A DNA stretch of 64,000 bases from Oxytricha trifallax (GCA_000711775.1 ARYC01025413.1:1-64000), one strand, 5' to 3'; shown: positions 24,850 to 38,039, counted from the stretch's first letter. A program made the numbers and translations. Notes: generated by a model from the sequence alone, not told the origin.

Positions 24850-27800
24850 TATTTTATTATAGAATTTAATCAACTACTCTTTACATTCGATTACATAGTT
24901 TAATATTCAATAGAACAAATAAAGATTAAGCCTTATTGAGAAATTATACTTTGAAATAAAGATAGCTTTAAATATAAAAAAGCTTTTATTTTAAGCTTAT
25001 CAAAAAAAGCCTCAAATCTCAAATTTTTATCAGAGATTTCTAATTTATTTACACTACGGTAAATTCCTAAAAAATATACATTTTAATCAGAATTATTTTT
25101 CTGAGTTCTACAATACCTATATTAAGACTTCATTCAAGTGTAATTGTTGCTATACACAACTTTTATTTAATATAATTTTTCAGATGAAATTTTCTCAAAT
25201 TTATTTAATATGGAATCTTTACCTTTTTTATGGCTTTTATATACATTCCTTTTCATTTAATTCAAAATTTAATAAGAAACCTTAGTTAATTATTCAATAT
25301 AATAAATTAGATAATTTTAAGTGATATATTTAATTAATTTATTTATCAGTAATTAACGATAGCAATTTAAATTTAAAATTATTAATCAAAAGCAAATTAG
25401 ATTCAATCAAATTTAATTACTTTAAATAAGATTCATTTTAGTTTCAAATTAAATAACTTTAATGTAAAGAAATTAAATTCTAAATTTCTTTTTTTCAAAA
25501 TTAGAAGGCAAGATTAAAAGTTTTTTATAACTTTTTTATATTTCTTACAAATTTTTTATAAATAAAAATTTAGAATCCAATCTCTATCAAAAGAAGACCT
25601 CAAAATTTGATTTCAGAATTCTATTAAAAATTTACAAAATTAAACTTAGAATTTTTTTTATTTTTTTCATTTCTAAAATTATTCAGGGCTTATAAGCCCG
25701 AAAAAATTGAGCTTATAAGCTCATTATAAAAGTCTTAAAATTCTTAAAATGAATATTCTCGATACAGATAAAAATATGAACTTTTAATAAGCAAATAAAC
25801 TAACTTATTAATGTTGAGTTAAAAATTTGCTTATTTAATTTTGAAATGTTTTGTTTTTCTTAATCAACTATCCAAATATCACAAATAGGTATATAATATA
25901 TAAATTTGATAAATTTTCAATAGAATCATTATAGGAATGTAATTTTTACATTAAAATTATGATTATTTAGAATCTTATAATAACAATAATAAAAGACATT
26001 TAGACCAATTATGTTATAAAAAGAGTTTTTATAACTTAAAGTACCTATAAAATATAGATTCTTATTAACTATTTATAATTATAGCTCTTTTAAGAAATTT
26101 AGTAAAAAATTTATTGTAAGTATTTATGGGAAAGATAAAAAATCAGGTATTATTTTTAAGCTAGAAATATTATATATTTTACTCAAATTACCAAAGAAAT
26201 TTTATAAAAAGAAATTTGTAAAATTATAAAATGAGCTTATAAGCCCTATCAAATATAAATATAAACAAATAAATAATTTTTGAATGCTTATTAGTTTTTA
26301 AAGATAGACTTGCTCATATTCTCAATTAATAATCATATAGATTTATATTTTATATATTTTACTTCTTTTACAAATCTAATGCTTAATTTCTAAATGTATA
26401 CTTTTAATTTCATTCCTTTTTTATCCGATGGGGTTTATTAAATGCCAGAAAGCTTCTAATAAATATTATCATTTAAAATATGATATAATATATATTAAAT
26501 ATAAATGTTGGCTTTCTTCAAACTTTTAAATTTATTTTATGCCTAACTTCATTTTATTCATGCTTTTATTGTCTGTAGTTTTCCAATAGTACCGACAGTT
26601 GATTCTATATAAATAATTTATTGAAATATTCTGGGGGTTTTAATGAATGAACTACAATAATTATTATACAATTAATCTTCATTTTTAGGACTAAAATTTC
26701 TAGATAGATATCAAAAGTCCTTTAAGATCTATAATAGTCTATATAAGATAGTTAATGTTTTAGAAAATCAATTAATTATAAGATTTTTAAGATTAATTAT
26801 TTATACCTATTTATTTTAAGTTATTTTTAATTCTTTATTTATCAATACTGATCTATAAGGATTTATGATAATCTTAAAGTTTACCGAATCTTGAACTTGT
26901 TTCAATATAAGATTGAAGTATTATTAGTTATTTAATTATCAAAATATTATAGCATAAGCTTAAATAAATATAAAAGCAGCAACAGTCGTCAAGTTTTGAG
27001 AACAGCTAGTTGTTTAAACAATTAATATATGTGTAAGTATACATTGAATAAATGAAAAATATTATGTATTTATTATTTGAACTTATGCTACTATTATTCT
27101 CAATAGAAGCATTTGTATTGTTACGATCACAGAAACATGAAAGATAAGATCGCTATAACACATCTCACAAGTAACATTTCCAAAACTAATTTACGGAAGA
27201 AGTCATTAAAACTCATATCTCGAAGTCTTAAAAGCTAGATAAGTAAAAGGCACTATTATTAAAAACCTTCAGAACAACAAATAAATGTTTTAAAAAAGAA
27301 GATACTGCACTAATAATCAAAATGAACTATAATAATACAATTAAAACAATGTAATGCAATAAGCACTTAAAAGATCATAATGACAACTTATACCAAAAAG
27401 ATGCATGAATAAGTTTTATTCACACGATATAAAACTAAAAATTCATGATTTGATTCATATGATTATGATAGTTAAAAATAAATATATAAAACCCCATTAG
27501 TAAAATTCATAAGGAAATTTGGGAGATAAAATAATTCACAGAAATTAAGTGCTATATATTTCATAATTCATAATTATTCATTAGTAAATAATAATTTAAT
27601 TTATTTATATTTGAATCACTAGTTGTTTTTTGATTTTTCTACTTTCTAATCTAACTCCTGATAAGTTCTGAAAGTATTACCAAAATTTCTTTGCCATTCA
27701 TACTAATCACTCTCTTTTAACACTATAAATATGTATCTTTCATCAACCTAAGAATTGATTTCTTCTAATATTTTGAGAATTTATTTAGCTATTCTTGAGA

Positions 27801-28619
27801 AATTGACTATAGTATTCTCTTTACTCTTTGAGTGATTCTTTTTATAGTTAGGAGATTTCTATTACCTTTGTAAGAATTATTAAGATTTTTATTGGGATAA
27901 TTTAAAACTATTTTAAAGAAAAATATGACTTTAAAACGATAATATGAGACAGTAGATGAGATGGTACTATTAGGGAATTCAAATTTTGTTGTGAGGGGTT
28001 CTATTCCTATGAAGATGAACTTTTTTAAACACATTAAGCAAAATATTAAGTTTTTATAATAAGCAAAAAGTAGTTGTATTTTGATAATTATTTCTCTAAT
28101 CACCTTATACTAATGTTATTACTCTTTTATATAAAATGTTAGGGCTTGTTTTTTAAAAAAAGCACAACTTTTATGAGAGCATTTTATAATATATATGAAT
28201 GATAAAGGGATATATAATATAATTTTCTAAGAGTTAAATTTTAATTTTAATCATTACTATAAAAAATTATATAAAATTTCAAACTCGGTAATTTTTTCAA
28301 GTCAATTGTTTCTAATATATGCCATCAATTTCAAAGCTTTAAATAATGTAATTTTAAATCATCTTTGATAACTTAATCTTTCTGAATGTAACCCATACTT
28401 GTTGTAAATTCGCTATATTTATTACACTCGAAAATGTTCAGAAAAAAAATTAGCATTTTTTAATTTAGCTAAAATTAATAGGACCTATATCATAATATAT
28501 AAAGTACAAATTCCGTATGCAGAATATCAAGTCAAAAATTATTATAATTTCTAGAAAAGAGTTGCTTTTATAAACTGATGAGTTCAATTAATTAATCATG
28601 AAATTTTATTCTAACTATA

Positions 28620-28975
28620 GACAGTAACTGGAAGGGCATGACCTAGTTAAGGATAGTTGATGAGCTCAAGAAAAGAGATATAATTTTACATGGCCTCAAT
28701 AGTTGGAATTTTTGGTACCCAAAGAGATAAGGTTGAACTATTAAATAAAGTGTAATAAATATTTTTAGCATCTCCGCTTAATTTTAAAACATTAAAGTAA
28801 GAAATGTGAAAGATTAGGACTTTATCCTTTGGGGTAAACTTTAAAGATTCTATAAGGCTATTAAAAACCTAAATATAGTGCATTGGGTGGTGCTGTTAAT
28901 AAAATGATCCATATTCTGTTGAGTTTCATTGTATACAAGATGGTATTTTACTAATAAATGAATAATGTAAACGAA
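28620..28975 (+). pseudogene. decayed hypothetical gene
   Basis: The plus strand reads DSNWKGMTQLRIVDELKKRD, HGLNSWNFWYPK, then in another frame RDKVELLNKVQQIFLASPLN, KIRTLSFGVNFKDSIRLLKT and DPYSVEFHCIQDGILL. One frame change and one in-frame TGA break it. The aromatic-rich start and a Cys pair (IGWCC) are the only landmarks. Confidence 0.4.
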
Positions 28976-29394
28976 AAATAAAGAAATAGACTTCAAGTGG
29001 AGCATGAAGGAGCATAATTAAATTATAAAAGTGTCAATTGAGATAATGATATGATTTTAAATATTTTAAAGTTAAAATTTATTTTTTTAGAGCCGAATAG
29101 ATAGTAATTAGTTGTAATATAACAAATAAATTTAATAACTCCAATTATATGTCTGATAAGGCTCTATTTGAAAATAGAATCTTTATTTTTTCATTAGGAG
29201 TTATCTATTTTTTATATCGTTAGACTTTGACTTTAGCTATGAAATCTCTTAATATCTAATATTTACCGTGATGTTGTAGGATAACTTTAATTAGAGGCTT
29301 TGAGCGATACTTGAGAATGAAGAGTACTTTCCCATAGTCGATTATACATTCTATAAAATAACATTATATTAAATTCAATTAATAAAAATGCTAG

Positions 29395-29905
29395 TTAACG
29401 TGCTTAAAAATGGTTTGACTTCAACTTTTTAAGATTGTCTTCTTAAATATCTATTTTTTCTTCAGTTCCTCATACCTGTCAACAACATTACGAATTTTGT
29501 TTGAATGTTTTATCATTTCTAAAACATACCAAGACTAAAGTGTTTCTAAGACCTTTTATGATACTATATCTGTGATTTCTTAATAAAAATCTTCATTTAA
29601 ATTAATATATTTCATTATTTCTACGACATTTTAAAATTATAATAAAATTGGTTCTACAGCATGCTTAGCGCAGTGTTCAACGATAAAAGTCTTATCATTC
29701 TCTGTTTTGAAGACATCTTTTTCCAGGAAAGAAAATCTTTTTAAAATTTTAGGTTCAAATAGGATTCAGTGAAGGAAGTACCTCTCCAAAAACACAATGA
29801 TAAATTATAAACTTATTTTTAATTTAAAATTGGTAATTAAGTCATTTCATGCCATAATTTTGATTAAAGTTCTCTTGCATCATTGCCTTGAACATTCTTT
29901 TGCTT
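29395..29905 (-). pseudogene. decayed hypothetical gene, helical C-terminus
   Basis: Starts near ATG 29908 (MKQKNVQGNDARELQ). After a one-base frame change it reads ILKRFSFLEKDVFKTENDKT, FIVEHCAKHAVEPILLQFQN and ends IRNVVDRYEELKKKQ. Good helical protein character. No family recognised. Confidence 0.45.
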
Positions 29906-30699
29906 CATTTTAATTTTAAAAGTGTTGGTATTTAACTTTAAGAATAATTAATAGTATTCCAAGCTGAATAATTAAGTAAACCTTGAATCCTTAATCTATT
30001 TTGAAAAAAATTTAATATTCACTATGAAACTATACTTCTCAGAGTATAGTGTCATTTACTAATTAAAATGATTAAAGATATTAGCCAAATTATGAATTAA
30101 TAATAATAATTTCAAATTCACAATAAAACTTAAATAAATAAGTTTGATTTAATTGAATAATTTTAGCTAAGATTAATTTACTTACTATTTAAGCGCAAAT
30201 TATCATCTAGAAGAGTTTATGACTTTATTTATTTTAGATTTGATTATTTTCATAGCATATAAATGCAAGAACATCATTATTGATAAGATTAAATACTTAC
30301 CTATGAGTTGAAGCGGAGTACTTACCCAAGAAAATTATCAATAAAAACCATCACATCATTCAATTATTGTAAAAATATTATTAGAAATTTATTAACATTT
30401 TGCTCTCAAAAGCATGAGCATTAACAATTTGCCCAGGAGCTATATCAAATATTTAATAAATTCAATTAATAAAACAAATTTCCAAAATAAGAAAATAATA
30501 AAGTAAAACAAATATGTGTAGAGGGTAAAATTATGAGCAAAATGATGCAATTAACCAAGTAACTTACTCTTATTGTAAAAAGATATGAGACACAGAATGT
30601 TCTATATGCACCAACATTAACTAAAATCATAATGAATTTTATAAATAGCAAAGAAAAGCAGAGCTAGAGTAAAAGTAATAATGTAAGTTTTGCCTTTAA

Positions 30700-31390
30700 A
30701 ATTTCATAGAAGCAACAACTATTCGACTCGAGATAATTGCCCATGTAAATTCTTCACAGACAAACTTTGGAGTAACGTACAACATACAAAAATTTTGATG
30801 GGAAGTTTTTAAGGGCCAAAGATAGTCCCTTTAAAAATTCCTGCATAAAAATAATGAAGATCTATTATATATAGAGTTAAAAAAAAGGGTTTATATAAAT
30901 CTTCCAAATCCAGTTCTTTACGAGAGTAATACGCTTGATAACAAATATTGGAAATAAATATCAGAGGATCATAAACAAGTTATGGGGCATTTATAAAGAA
31001 ATTTTGATAGATCCTCCATGGACAAAATAAAGTCTATCATTCCTAATTGTAACTGATATGTAAATACTCTTATTGCCTATGCACTTAGTGTAAGAAAGAA
31101 ATATTATGATTTTGTGAATAGTGAACTAAAAAATGAAATGAAAAGCGAGTTCTTAAATATTCATGCTTTTAAGAGAGGGACTAATGTAAAAGGGTAAAAC
31201 AGCATAGAATCTAGTTCATTATCCTCAATGTGGTAAAGTATTCATGGCATCGCATCAAGATATTTCAAAAAGTTAGAAAATTGTAAATTCAATATTTTGT
31301 ACAGTTTCATCAAGTTCATTCACAAATACAAAGCTTAATCTATCATTTTATCTATTTTATTGTCCTAAATTGATTAAAATTAGAAATTTT
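30700..31390 (+). pseudogene. second MT-A70-like remnant
   Basis: The plus strand carries YKEILIDPPWTK (about 30991-31026), the DPPW catalytic motif of MT-A70 methyltransferases. It is followed by SLSFLIVTDMQILLLPMHLV, which has the spacing of the helix after the motif. After a frame change a helical and basic stretch follows (NSELKNEMKSEFLNIHAFKR). The typical C-terminal GNQ-type motif was not found. The DPPW context makes the family likely, but it is clearly more decayed than the 13911-14892 gene. Confidence 0.5.
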
Positions 31391-31649
31391 TGCTCCTATA
31401 ATAGCATAAAGTAAGTGAAAAATAGATTGGTAACAGATGAATCAATATTTATAATAATATATTAGTGTGATTAAATATAAATACTGCATATAATAACTAA
31501 TTAAAAAGCATTTAATTTAATATATTTAATGTTACTTACCAATCATTAGTAAGCATGATGAATAATTAAAATATATATGATTAAAATTATTAATTTTATT
31601 AATTAAACAATAATATGAATAGTTATTAGAATAATTAAAATGGAACATC

Positions 31650-32075
31650 TGAAATAAAATGTTTAATCTTACTCTTCATCCTCATAATATTCCCAACTTT
31701 AGAATTCTTTAACTTCGAAGTCATTATCTGTTTTTTCATTATTTGTAAAGTGAATATAATGGATTATAAGTAAGCATATAAAATTAATAAACTTTTTAAT
31801 GACAAATTTGTTCTACAAACTGCTTGTATAGTCTTAATTAAGCTTCTTCAAAGCTTTTTGCATCATCTCATCTTTATTGCTTTGTAGTGATCAGAACTAT
31901 GAAAGCTATTCTCGTTTAAATACTCTTATTCTTGTCGTCGAAAAGAGCTGAACTATAGGCCCATCAAATGATTCGTTCACCATTGCAAGCTTCAAGAGTG
32001 CTTTAATCTTGATCCTTAGAGATCAGGTTCCTCCATTTAACTAGGCGAAATTTTAATAAATCAGTGATTTTAATA
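31650..32075 (-). pseudogene. hypothetical gene lying in the left arm of a palindrome
   Basis: The minus strand starts near ATG 32022 and gives, in shifting frames, VNESFDGPIVQLFS, ALFDDKNKSIQT, SFHSSDHYKAIKM and DDAKSFEEAQLRLYKQFVEQ. A possible intron follows (GTTTATT...AAACAG, about 31788-31720). It ends in an acidic tail DNDFEVKEFQSWEYYEDEEQ. Only the acidic tail lies outside the palindrome. Several one-base changes break it, and both palindrome arms share them. Confidence 0.45.
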
Positions 32076-32556
32076 AATTAAATCAGGCAAATTCTTAATT
32101 AATCAGTGGCTGTTTAGAATTAATTAAGAAATCCCTATTAAAAATTCTTAATAGATTAAACCTATTAATTGAAATTTTTATCATTAATCATTAGAAGTTA
32201 AAAAGTTTTAATTTGCCTGATTTAATTTATTAAAATCACTGATTTATTAAAATTTCGCCTAGTTAAATGGAGGAACCTGATCTCTAAGGATCAAGATTAA
32301 AGCACTCTTGAAGCTTGCAATGGTGAACGAATCATTTGATGGGCCTATAGTTCAGCTCTTTTCGACGACAAGAATAAGAGTATTTAAACGAGAATAGCTT
32401 TCATAGTTCTGATCACTACAAAGCAATAAAGATGAGATGATGCAAAAAGCTTTGAAGAAGCTTAATTAAGACTATACAAGCAGTTTGTAGAACAAATTTG
32501 TCATTAAAAAGTTTATTAATTTTATATGCTTACTTATAATCCATTATATTCACTTT
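31747..32556. repeat. 810-bp near-perfect palindrome built on coding sequence
   Basis: Arms 31747-32094 and 32209-32556 are about 348 bp each and look almost identical in inverse over every block compared, around a loop of about 114 bp. The arms are GC-richer than the surroundings and contain gene-like sequence, unlike the AT-rich foldback elements nearby. Sequence beyond the arms differs on the two sides, so this is an inverted duplication of part of a gene or of an element carrying it. Confidence 0.9.
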
Positions 32557-32874
32557 AGAACTTATCAAGTGCCCTCTGTCTAATTATTAGTTATTACAGA
32601 ATTAAAAAATTAAAGATATTTTCTAAAAACTTACAAATTTATTTATTAAACAGTCTCCATAAGTGTATTATCTTTAAGAATATTTGTAATAATTTAAAGT
32701 TTTTACATTAATTAATATATATTTTACATTAATTAATATATATTTTATAAATTATAAATACACTATTTACCAATAATAATCAACTAATTAATGAATAATT
32801 CTTAATGGCAACCCATATTTATAGTAGAGTACCTTCCCTTGAATAGATCTAGAATGGGCTAATAAACTATCAAT

Positions 32875-33245
32875 AATCCATGGAATTACAGTACAACTCA
32901 CCACTGTTATCACTAGTATAGATATTAGAAATTTATTTAAAAGCATCTGCAACTTCCAAAATACAAGAGTTACTAATCCTCAAGACAAAAAGAAGCTATA
33001 GGTTCATTAATAAGTGTGATAATAAAGAATTAGCCTGAGGTCCCAAGACCTGGAAACAGATAATCTTCAATTTATAACGACAAAAAAGATCTACCAAATT
33101 TTTTGTAAATTCGCTAAAGTTATATAGAACATAAAGAAATAAAAAGGCGTAACGTTCTTTTTTTAAGGATTCAAATGCTTATGATTTAATTGAAGATTAA
33201 CGATGCTTAAAGTACTAATTCTTCATTTATTTCAATAAATATATA
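32875..33245 (+). pseudogene. decayed hypothetical gene
   Basis: A frame open from about 32875 reads LSLVQILEIYLKASATSKIQ, ILKTKRSYRFINKCDNKELA, one TGA, then GPKTWKQIIFNLQRQKRSTK and SFFKDSNAYDLIEDQRCLKY. It runs into a foldback element at 33296. A single TGA (where Trp would fit) is its only visible break. No family recognised. Confidence 0.4.
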
Positions 33246-33295
33246 AATCTACTGATTATCAGAGAATTCAATGTAAATACTAATTATTAATATTA

Positions 33296-33720
33296 TTATT
33301 ATTGGAATACAATTTATTTGGCAGATAAATTTATAATGAATTAAATAATTACTTAAAAACTTGCAGTTAACTTTGTCCTATCTTTTAGACAAAATGGTAT
33401 TTGTTCGATAAGTAATTTAAAATTAGCTAGACTTTACTATTTTTGGTACCCCCTATCGCATCTCTAAAACGAGATAACTCAACTTATTTTTGGGATATTT
33501 TTAGTTATTTTAATGTTCAAATTCAAGCCAATTATCTCGCTCCAGGGATCAGATAGACAGTTACCACCATTAGTAAAGTCCAGCTAATTTTAAATTTTCT
33601 ATCAAAAAAATACCTTATTGCCCATGTTTCCAAAAAGAAGACTGCGACGAATTAAAATAACTAATTATTTATTTAATTTAATATAACTTTTCCATGTCAA
33701 ATAAATTCAAACAATTTAAT
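33296..33720. mobile_element. foldback MITE, same family as 60918-61338 (older copy)
   Basis: An imperfect palindrome with GCTAGACTTTACTATT, GGTACCCCCTATCGCATC and GAGATAA in the left arm and their inverse in the right (AGTAAAGTCCAGCTAATTTT). The same blocks in the same order occur in the better-kept element at 60918-61338. No gene. Confidence 0.8.
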
Positions 33721-34450
33721 CTTTTTTTGAGTAAATAAGTACTCATTATCAGGAAATAGATATTCCAAATAAAAAAGTAGAAAATTTGATTGAGTTATTA
33801 AAGAGTATACAACCAGATCATTCGAATTTACATAAATTCTACATAAGTTAAATCATTTATTAGATTTATTATTTATAACTTTATTTTAACTAATTTAAAT
33901 ATTATATTTTAAAAGGGTAAAAACTTAATAAGATCATTAAGAATTAATAATATTCTAAAGAAAATTAAACTAATAATAAAAATTAAGTCAATCTTGATGG
34001 CTTAGAGGCTCCGGCAATACAATTATTAAGGATCAATATATTTTTATTTTATGAATAATTTCTCAGGAAATCAATCTAATCATCCTAGTTAATCTGATCT
34101 TGTTGTTATTATCTACTAGGGGAGTAATAGGTGGTTTAAATGAAAGCTGATGCTATATCTATGAAACATATTTATTTGTGTTGTCTATTTTATATCAGTT
34201 ATATCGGTTCTATAATATTTCCCACATTCCTCTTTATGGTCTGAAAAATATTTAGTATTAATGATAAAAAATATAACAAAATTGATGATGGTTATTGTTC
34301 AATAAAATATAATGAGAATGCTTATAAAACAAATAAAAATTAAAAAATGGAAATGTTTAAAAATGCTTTCATCTTCATTAACATCATAGTAATCTTCATC
34401 CTGACTTATCTTTAAGACTTTTTAAGTCTTCTCTCAATCTTGCGAAGCAA

Positions 34451-35003
34451 TGAGTAAGAATTTAAATATTTACCAGAAATAATCTATTAATCAAGATTTC
34501 AATCATAGAATTATATAATAGTTTTACGAATAAAATAATAAAAACCACACTCTATCCCTAACGATACAAGGATTAGAGATAGAGTGTGATGGAGTGTGAA
34601 TAAATATATTTATTAATTAATCTTTTAAAAATAACATTTCATTTTGTAGAATTAACATTGCAAATTAATTTAATTTATTAATATCATTGCTCAATATTAT
34701 ATTTCACTTATTTTATGATTAATTTTAAAACTTTCTTAACTCTAACAATTAAAAATCTTTAATGTATATATTAATTATTTACCTATTAAATTAAAATGTT
34801 AATTCTACAAAATGAAATGTTATTTTTAAAAGATTATTTAATAAATATATTTATTCACACTCCATCACACTCTATCTCTAATCCATGTATCGTTAGGGAT
34901 AGAGTGTGGTTTTTATTATTTTATTCGTAAAACTATTATATAATTCTATGATTGAAATCTTGATTAATAGATTATTTCTGGTAAATATTTAAATTCTTAC
35001 TCA
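34451..35003. mobile_element. foldback element with about 210-bp arms
   Basis: Arms about 34451-34660 and 34795-35003 are near-perfect inverse copies, starting TGAGTAAGAATTTAAATATT. Each arm contains a further inverted pair, CACACTCTATCCCTAACGAT against AGAGATAGAGTGTG. No coding frame. Non-autonomous. Confidence 0.85.
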
Positions 35004-35009
35004 ATAGTC

Positions 35010-35440
35010 CAGAACATTCTGTGGACATACCAAGTAGGACTACTAAAAAAGTAAAAATTACAAAATTGAAGATAATATTTTGTTACATACATTTTACGTG
35101 AGTACTATATACACTTGAGACTAGTAATTTTTTATAAAATAAGTTACTATTTAAATTAATTATTTTATATTATATATTTAAAATTATGATTAATCCACCG
35201 CTGCCTAAAGATAAAATTATTATAGATGTATAACTGTTTCATATAGGTGATCGTTAATTTTAATTTTATATAACAATAATTTTATATTTATTATAAAATA
35301 ATACAAAGTTCATTTTAATCAACTATTACTACAGCTACATTCCCCTAGTTAAATATAAATAGGAACACAAAAATGAAGACTTTAAATACATAAAGAATAA
35401 TAATAACTCCCAATAAATATAGTTTTTCACTTCATATTCA
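35010..35440. other. AT-rich DNA, nothing recognised
   Basis: No frame or repeat worth naming. Confidence 0.4.
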
Positions 35441-35469
35441 CTCAGTTAATTCTTTTGGAAGTCCATAAG

Positions 35470-36000
35470 ATGCACTCGTTAAAGAAGAGTCCGCCGTGCT
35501 AATTCTCCCCATCAGTACTAATTGCCCTCTTCGCATTCGAGTCTCCAACGCTGGACCCGCTTCCTGCTACCATATTTACAGAAAGATTACACAACCTACT
35601 TCAGCTGATGAGTCAGAAAAACCATCAACCAAGTATATTGAATGAACTTAGGAAACATTCTGGGTAAAGAAAATTAGACAATTATGATATAAATATATAA
35701 TAGGAAATGATAATTTATTATTAGCATTACCAATAATATGCCTTGAAAAGACTATTAGTTAAAATTATGATAAATTTGAGATAAGCTACATAATATTCAA
35801 ATTATAAACAATGTTTTAATAAAAGTAAATTCTTAAAAACCCCATCTTAATTTGAACAAGAAATGAGTTCCTATGATTATTTTTATTAATTATAAAATTT
35901 TAAATAATACTCATTTAACATTATTCTTCTTCATTATTTCAATATGAAACATTGGATTTTAAGATTCCTTAGAATAATATGGGTGTAGTAATGGGTTTGA
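35470..36000 (+). CDS. hypothetical ORF, convincing N-terminal part
   Basis: ATG 35470 opens a 176-codon frame to TGA 35998-36000 with no break. The first 65 codons lie in GC-richer DNA and look clearly translated (FSPSVLIALFAFESPTLDPL, TERLHNLLQLMSQKNHQPSI). From about 35665 (GGGTAAAG) the base composition falls to intergenic levels and the residues become Asn/Tyr/Gln-rich, so the coding segment may end there at an intron or eliminated sequence. No family recognised. Confidence 0.45.
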
Positions 36001-36293
36001 GTATATATATAAAAGAACAGTTTATTATAAATAAAGAAAACTTACTACAATTTTCATTAATAGTTTAGATTCATGATCTTATTTACTAAGTCCTTATTGT
36101 ACTTTATGATTCCTTTATCATCTATAATACTGATCAGAAAAAAATACTTTTAATATAATAAGTCTAATTTATGCATAATAAAGAAAACATAGCGAGATAG
36201 GCATTATAGAAATGCTCAAGATAGTAAAAACATAGGTATTTGTAAATAATTCAACCTTGAACTAACATAATATTCACATTATAGAGATATTAC

Positions 36294-36820
36294 TTAGCTA
36301 AAATAGCATAATAATCGTGAATATAATCAATTAATCAACTTTGTACATTTCTATTTAATTTTATTATATTTTTAGGTACTCTACCGCATTTTAGCTGTTT
36401 TGCGGTAGAGTACCTTAATTATATTAATTTACAAAATAATTAAATTTAAATGCTTCAAATAAATAAGTAATTTAGTTTATAGAAAAAGTAATATATAATT
36501 TAAAATTAATAAATAAATTTAATCAATATATAAATTTTATTATTTCAAACTTAATCCCATTAAGAAAGTTGCTTAATATAGCAACATTTTAAGATTATTC
36601 TCAATTTTATATATTATATTTATTATATATTACTTTTTCTATAAACTAAATTACTTATTTATTTGAAGAATTTAAAACTAATTTATTTTGTAAATTAATA
36701 TAATTAAGGTACTCTACCGCAAAACAGCTAAAATGCGGTAGAGTACCTAAAAATATAATAAAATTAAATAGAAATGTACAAAGTTGACTAATTTATTATA
36801 TTCACGATATTTTAGCTAAT
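36294..36820. mobile_element. foldback MITE with hairpin-bearing termini
   Basis: Terminal inverted repeats begin TTAGCTAAAATA (36294) and end TATTTTAGCTAA (36820). Inside each, a 41-bp stem-loop GGTACTCTACCGCA ... TGCGGTAGAGTACC is repeated at about 36375-36416 and 36709-36748. The arms match for roughly 200 bp. No gene. The arrangement mirrors the 19122-20343 element, though the sequences differ. Confidence 0.85.
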
Positions 36821-36959
36821 TGCCTGAACCAGAGGTCAGGCTCGAGATTTTGGAGCCAGGAGTCAGGCTGTTTTTATATAATACACATGTTATTATATGT
36901 AAGTCATCTTATTTACCCCATTTTTTTATTGAAAATAGCATTCATATTAAACTAGAATT

Positions 36960-37440
36960 TTAGGTTTGTACTATATTAATATGGTCCATCAGCCCAACTT
37001 CCTTTGAAAAATAAAGATTCCTTATTGTATGGCATGAATGCACTCTCCTATATTGTCCAAGAAGAAATATAGTCAAAAGTTATGGATCGGGACTTATTCC
37101 CTCACGTCTATATTAAAAAAAGAGTGAATCTTGCTTATGAAACAAATAAAATAGCAGATCACACTCGATGAGTGGTATCAAGCTATTAAAAAAATAAAGA
37201 TGAGTACTCAAACTACTAGGTAGAAATCATTATCACCTAGATAAGATGCTGAGTCATACTTTTCGATGGTGCCTTTTGTCAAAGAGTTGGTTAAGATAGC
37301 TGAGGAATCTATATATATGGTTCGGGGTGCTTGAGAATACTTCGAAAGTGAGATGAATTCTTTATGAACTGGAAGGGATTTTATTAGAGAATTCAAAGAG
37401 ATTCAAGATTAAATTCCTTAAAAATTATCATTCATTTATT
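36960..37440 (+). pseudogene. decayed hypothetical gene
   Basis: The plus strand reads LPLKNKDSLLYGMNALSYIV, EEIQSKVMDRDLFPHVYIKK, then after a frame change (about 37170) SPRQDAESYFSMVPFVKELV, KIAEESIYMVRGA-x-EYFESEMNSL-x-TGRDFIREF, where x is TGA. The in-frame TGAs are one-base changes from Trp or Arg codons. No known domain. Confidence 0.45.
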
Positions 37441-38039
37441 TTCATTAAAAATCTTTTAGTAATTTATAATTAAAGTAATAAAAATAATTTGAATAATCAA
37501 TTTTGAGATGGATTAAATTATAAATTTTTAAAATCAAATCAACTCTTTCTAACAAACATTTTTACAAATTATTTTATCTGATAAGCACTCTAATTTTTCA
37601 TAATTAAATTAAAATTACTTATTAGCAATAATTTTGAATTATGATAGCTTAGAAAATTGAAAGTAATTTAATCCATTATAAATTTAGATTTAGTAAATTG
37701 CTTGCATAAAAACAAAAAGCAATTTACTAAATCTAAATTTATAAAACCCTTATTATCTTCTAATAGATATTTAATTTTAAGTAATTTTTAGCTTTACACA
37801 AAAGTAACATTGGTTTTTAAAAACAAATAAATATTTTTATATAAAAATTATAATAATTAAAAAAAATAATTATATGTTACTTGTACTTATAAAAGTTCTT
37901 CTATATTTCTTTATTTATGTTTCAAATATAATTAAATTAAAAAAATGCAATACAATGCCGTTTATTTATTTTACGTTAAATTTAATTTCCTATTATTTTC
38001 TATATAATAAATATTAACAAAGTACTATTTTTCATCCAG

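Larger units (their letters stand above)
22400..27590. other. AT-rich region, no gene supported
   Basis: Five kilobases of very AT-rich DNA. The only clear structures are the TCATACAAA tandem tract (24780-24849), the C4A4C4 string (24400-24411) and small palindromes around AGCTTATAAGC (25688-25722, 26232-26245). The 23.2-24.4 and 27.0-27.5 kb stretches are A-rich and may hold unrecognisable gene remnants. Confidence 0.45.

Noticed and set aside
27807-28103. Minus-strand 98-residue ORF and a possible tRNA-like GGGGTTCTATTCC on the plus strand
   Set aside because: ORF composition is A/T-driven, and no cloverleaf with acceptor and anticodon stems could be drawn.
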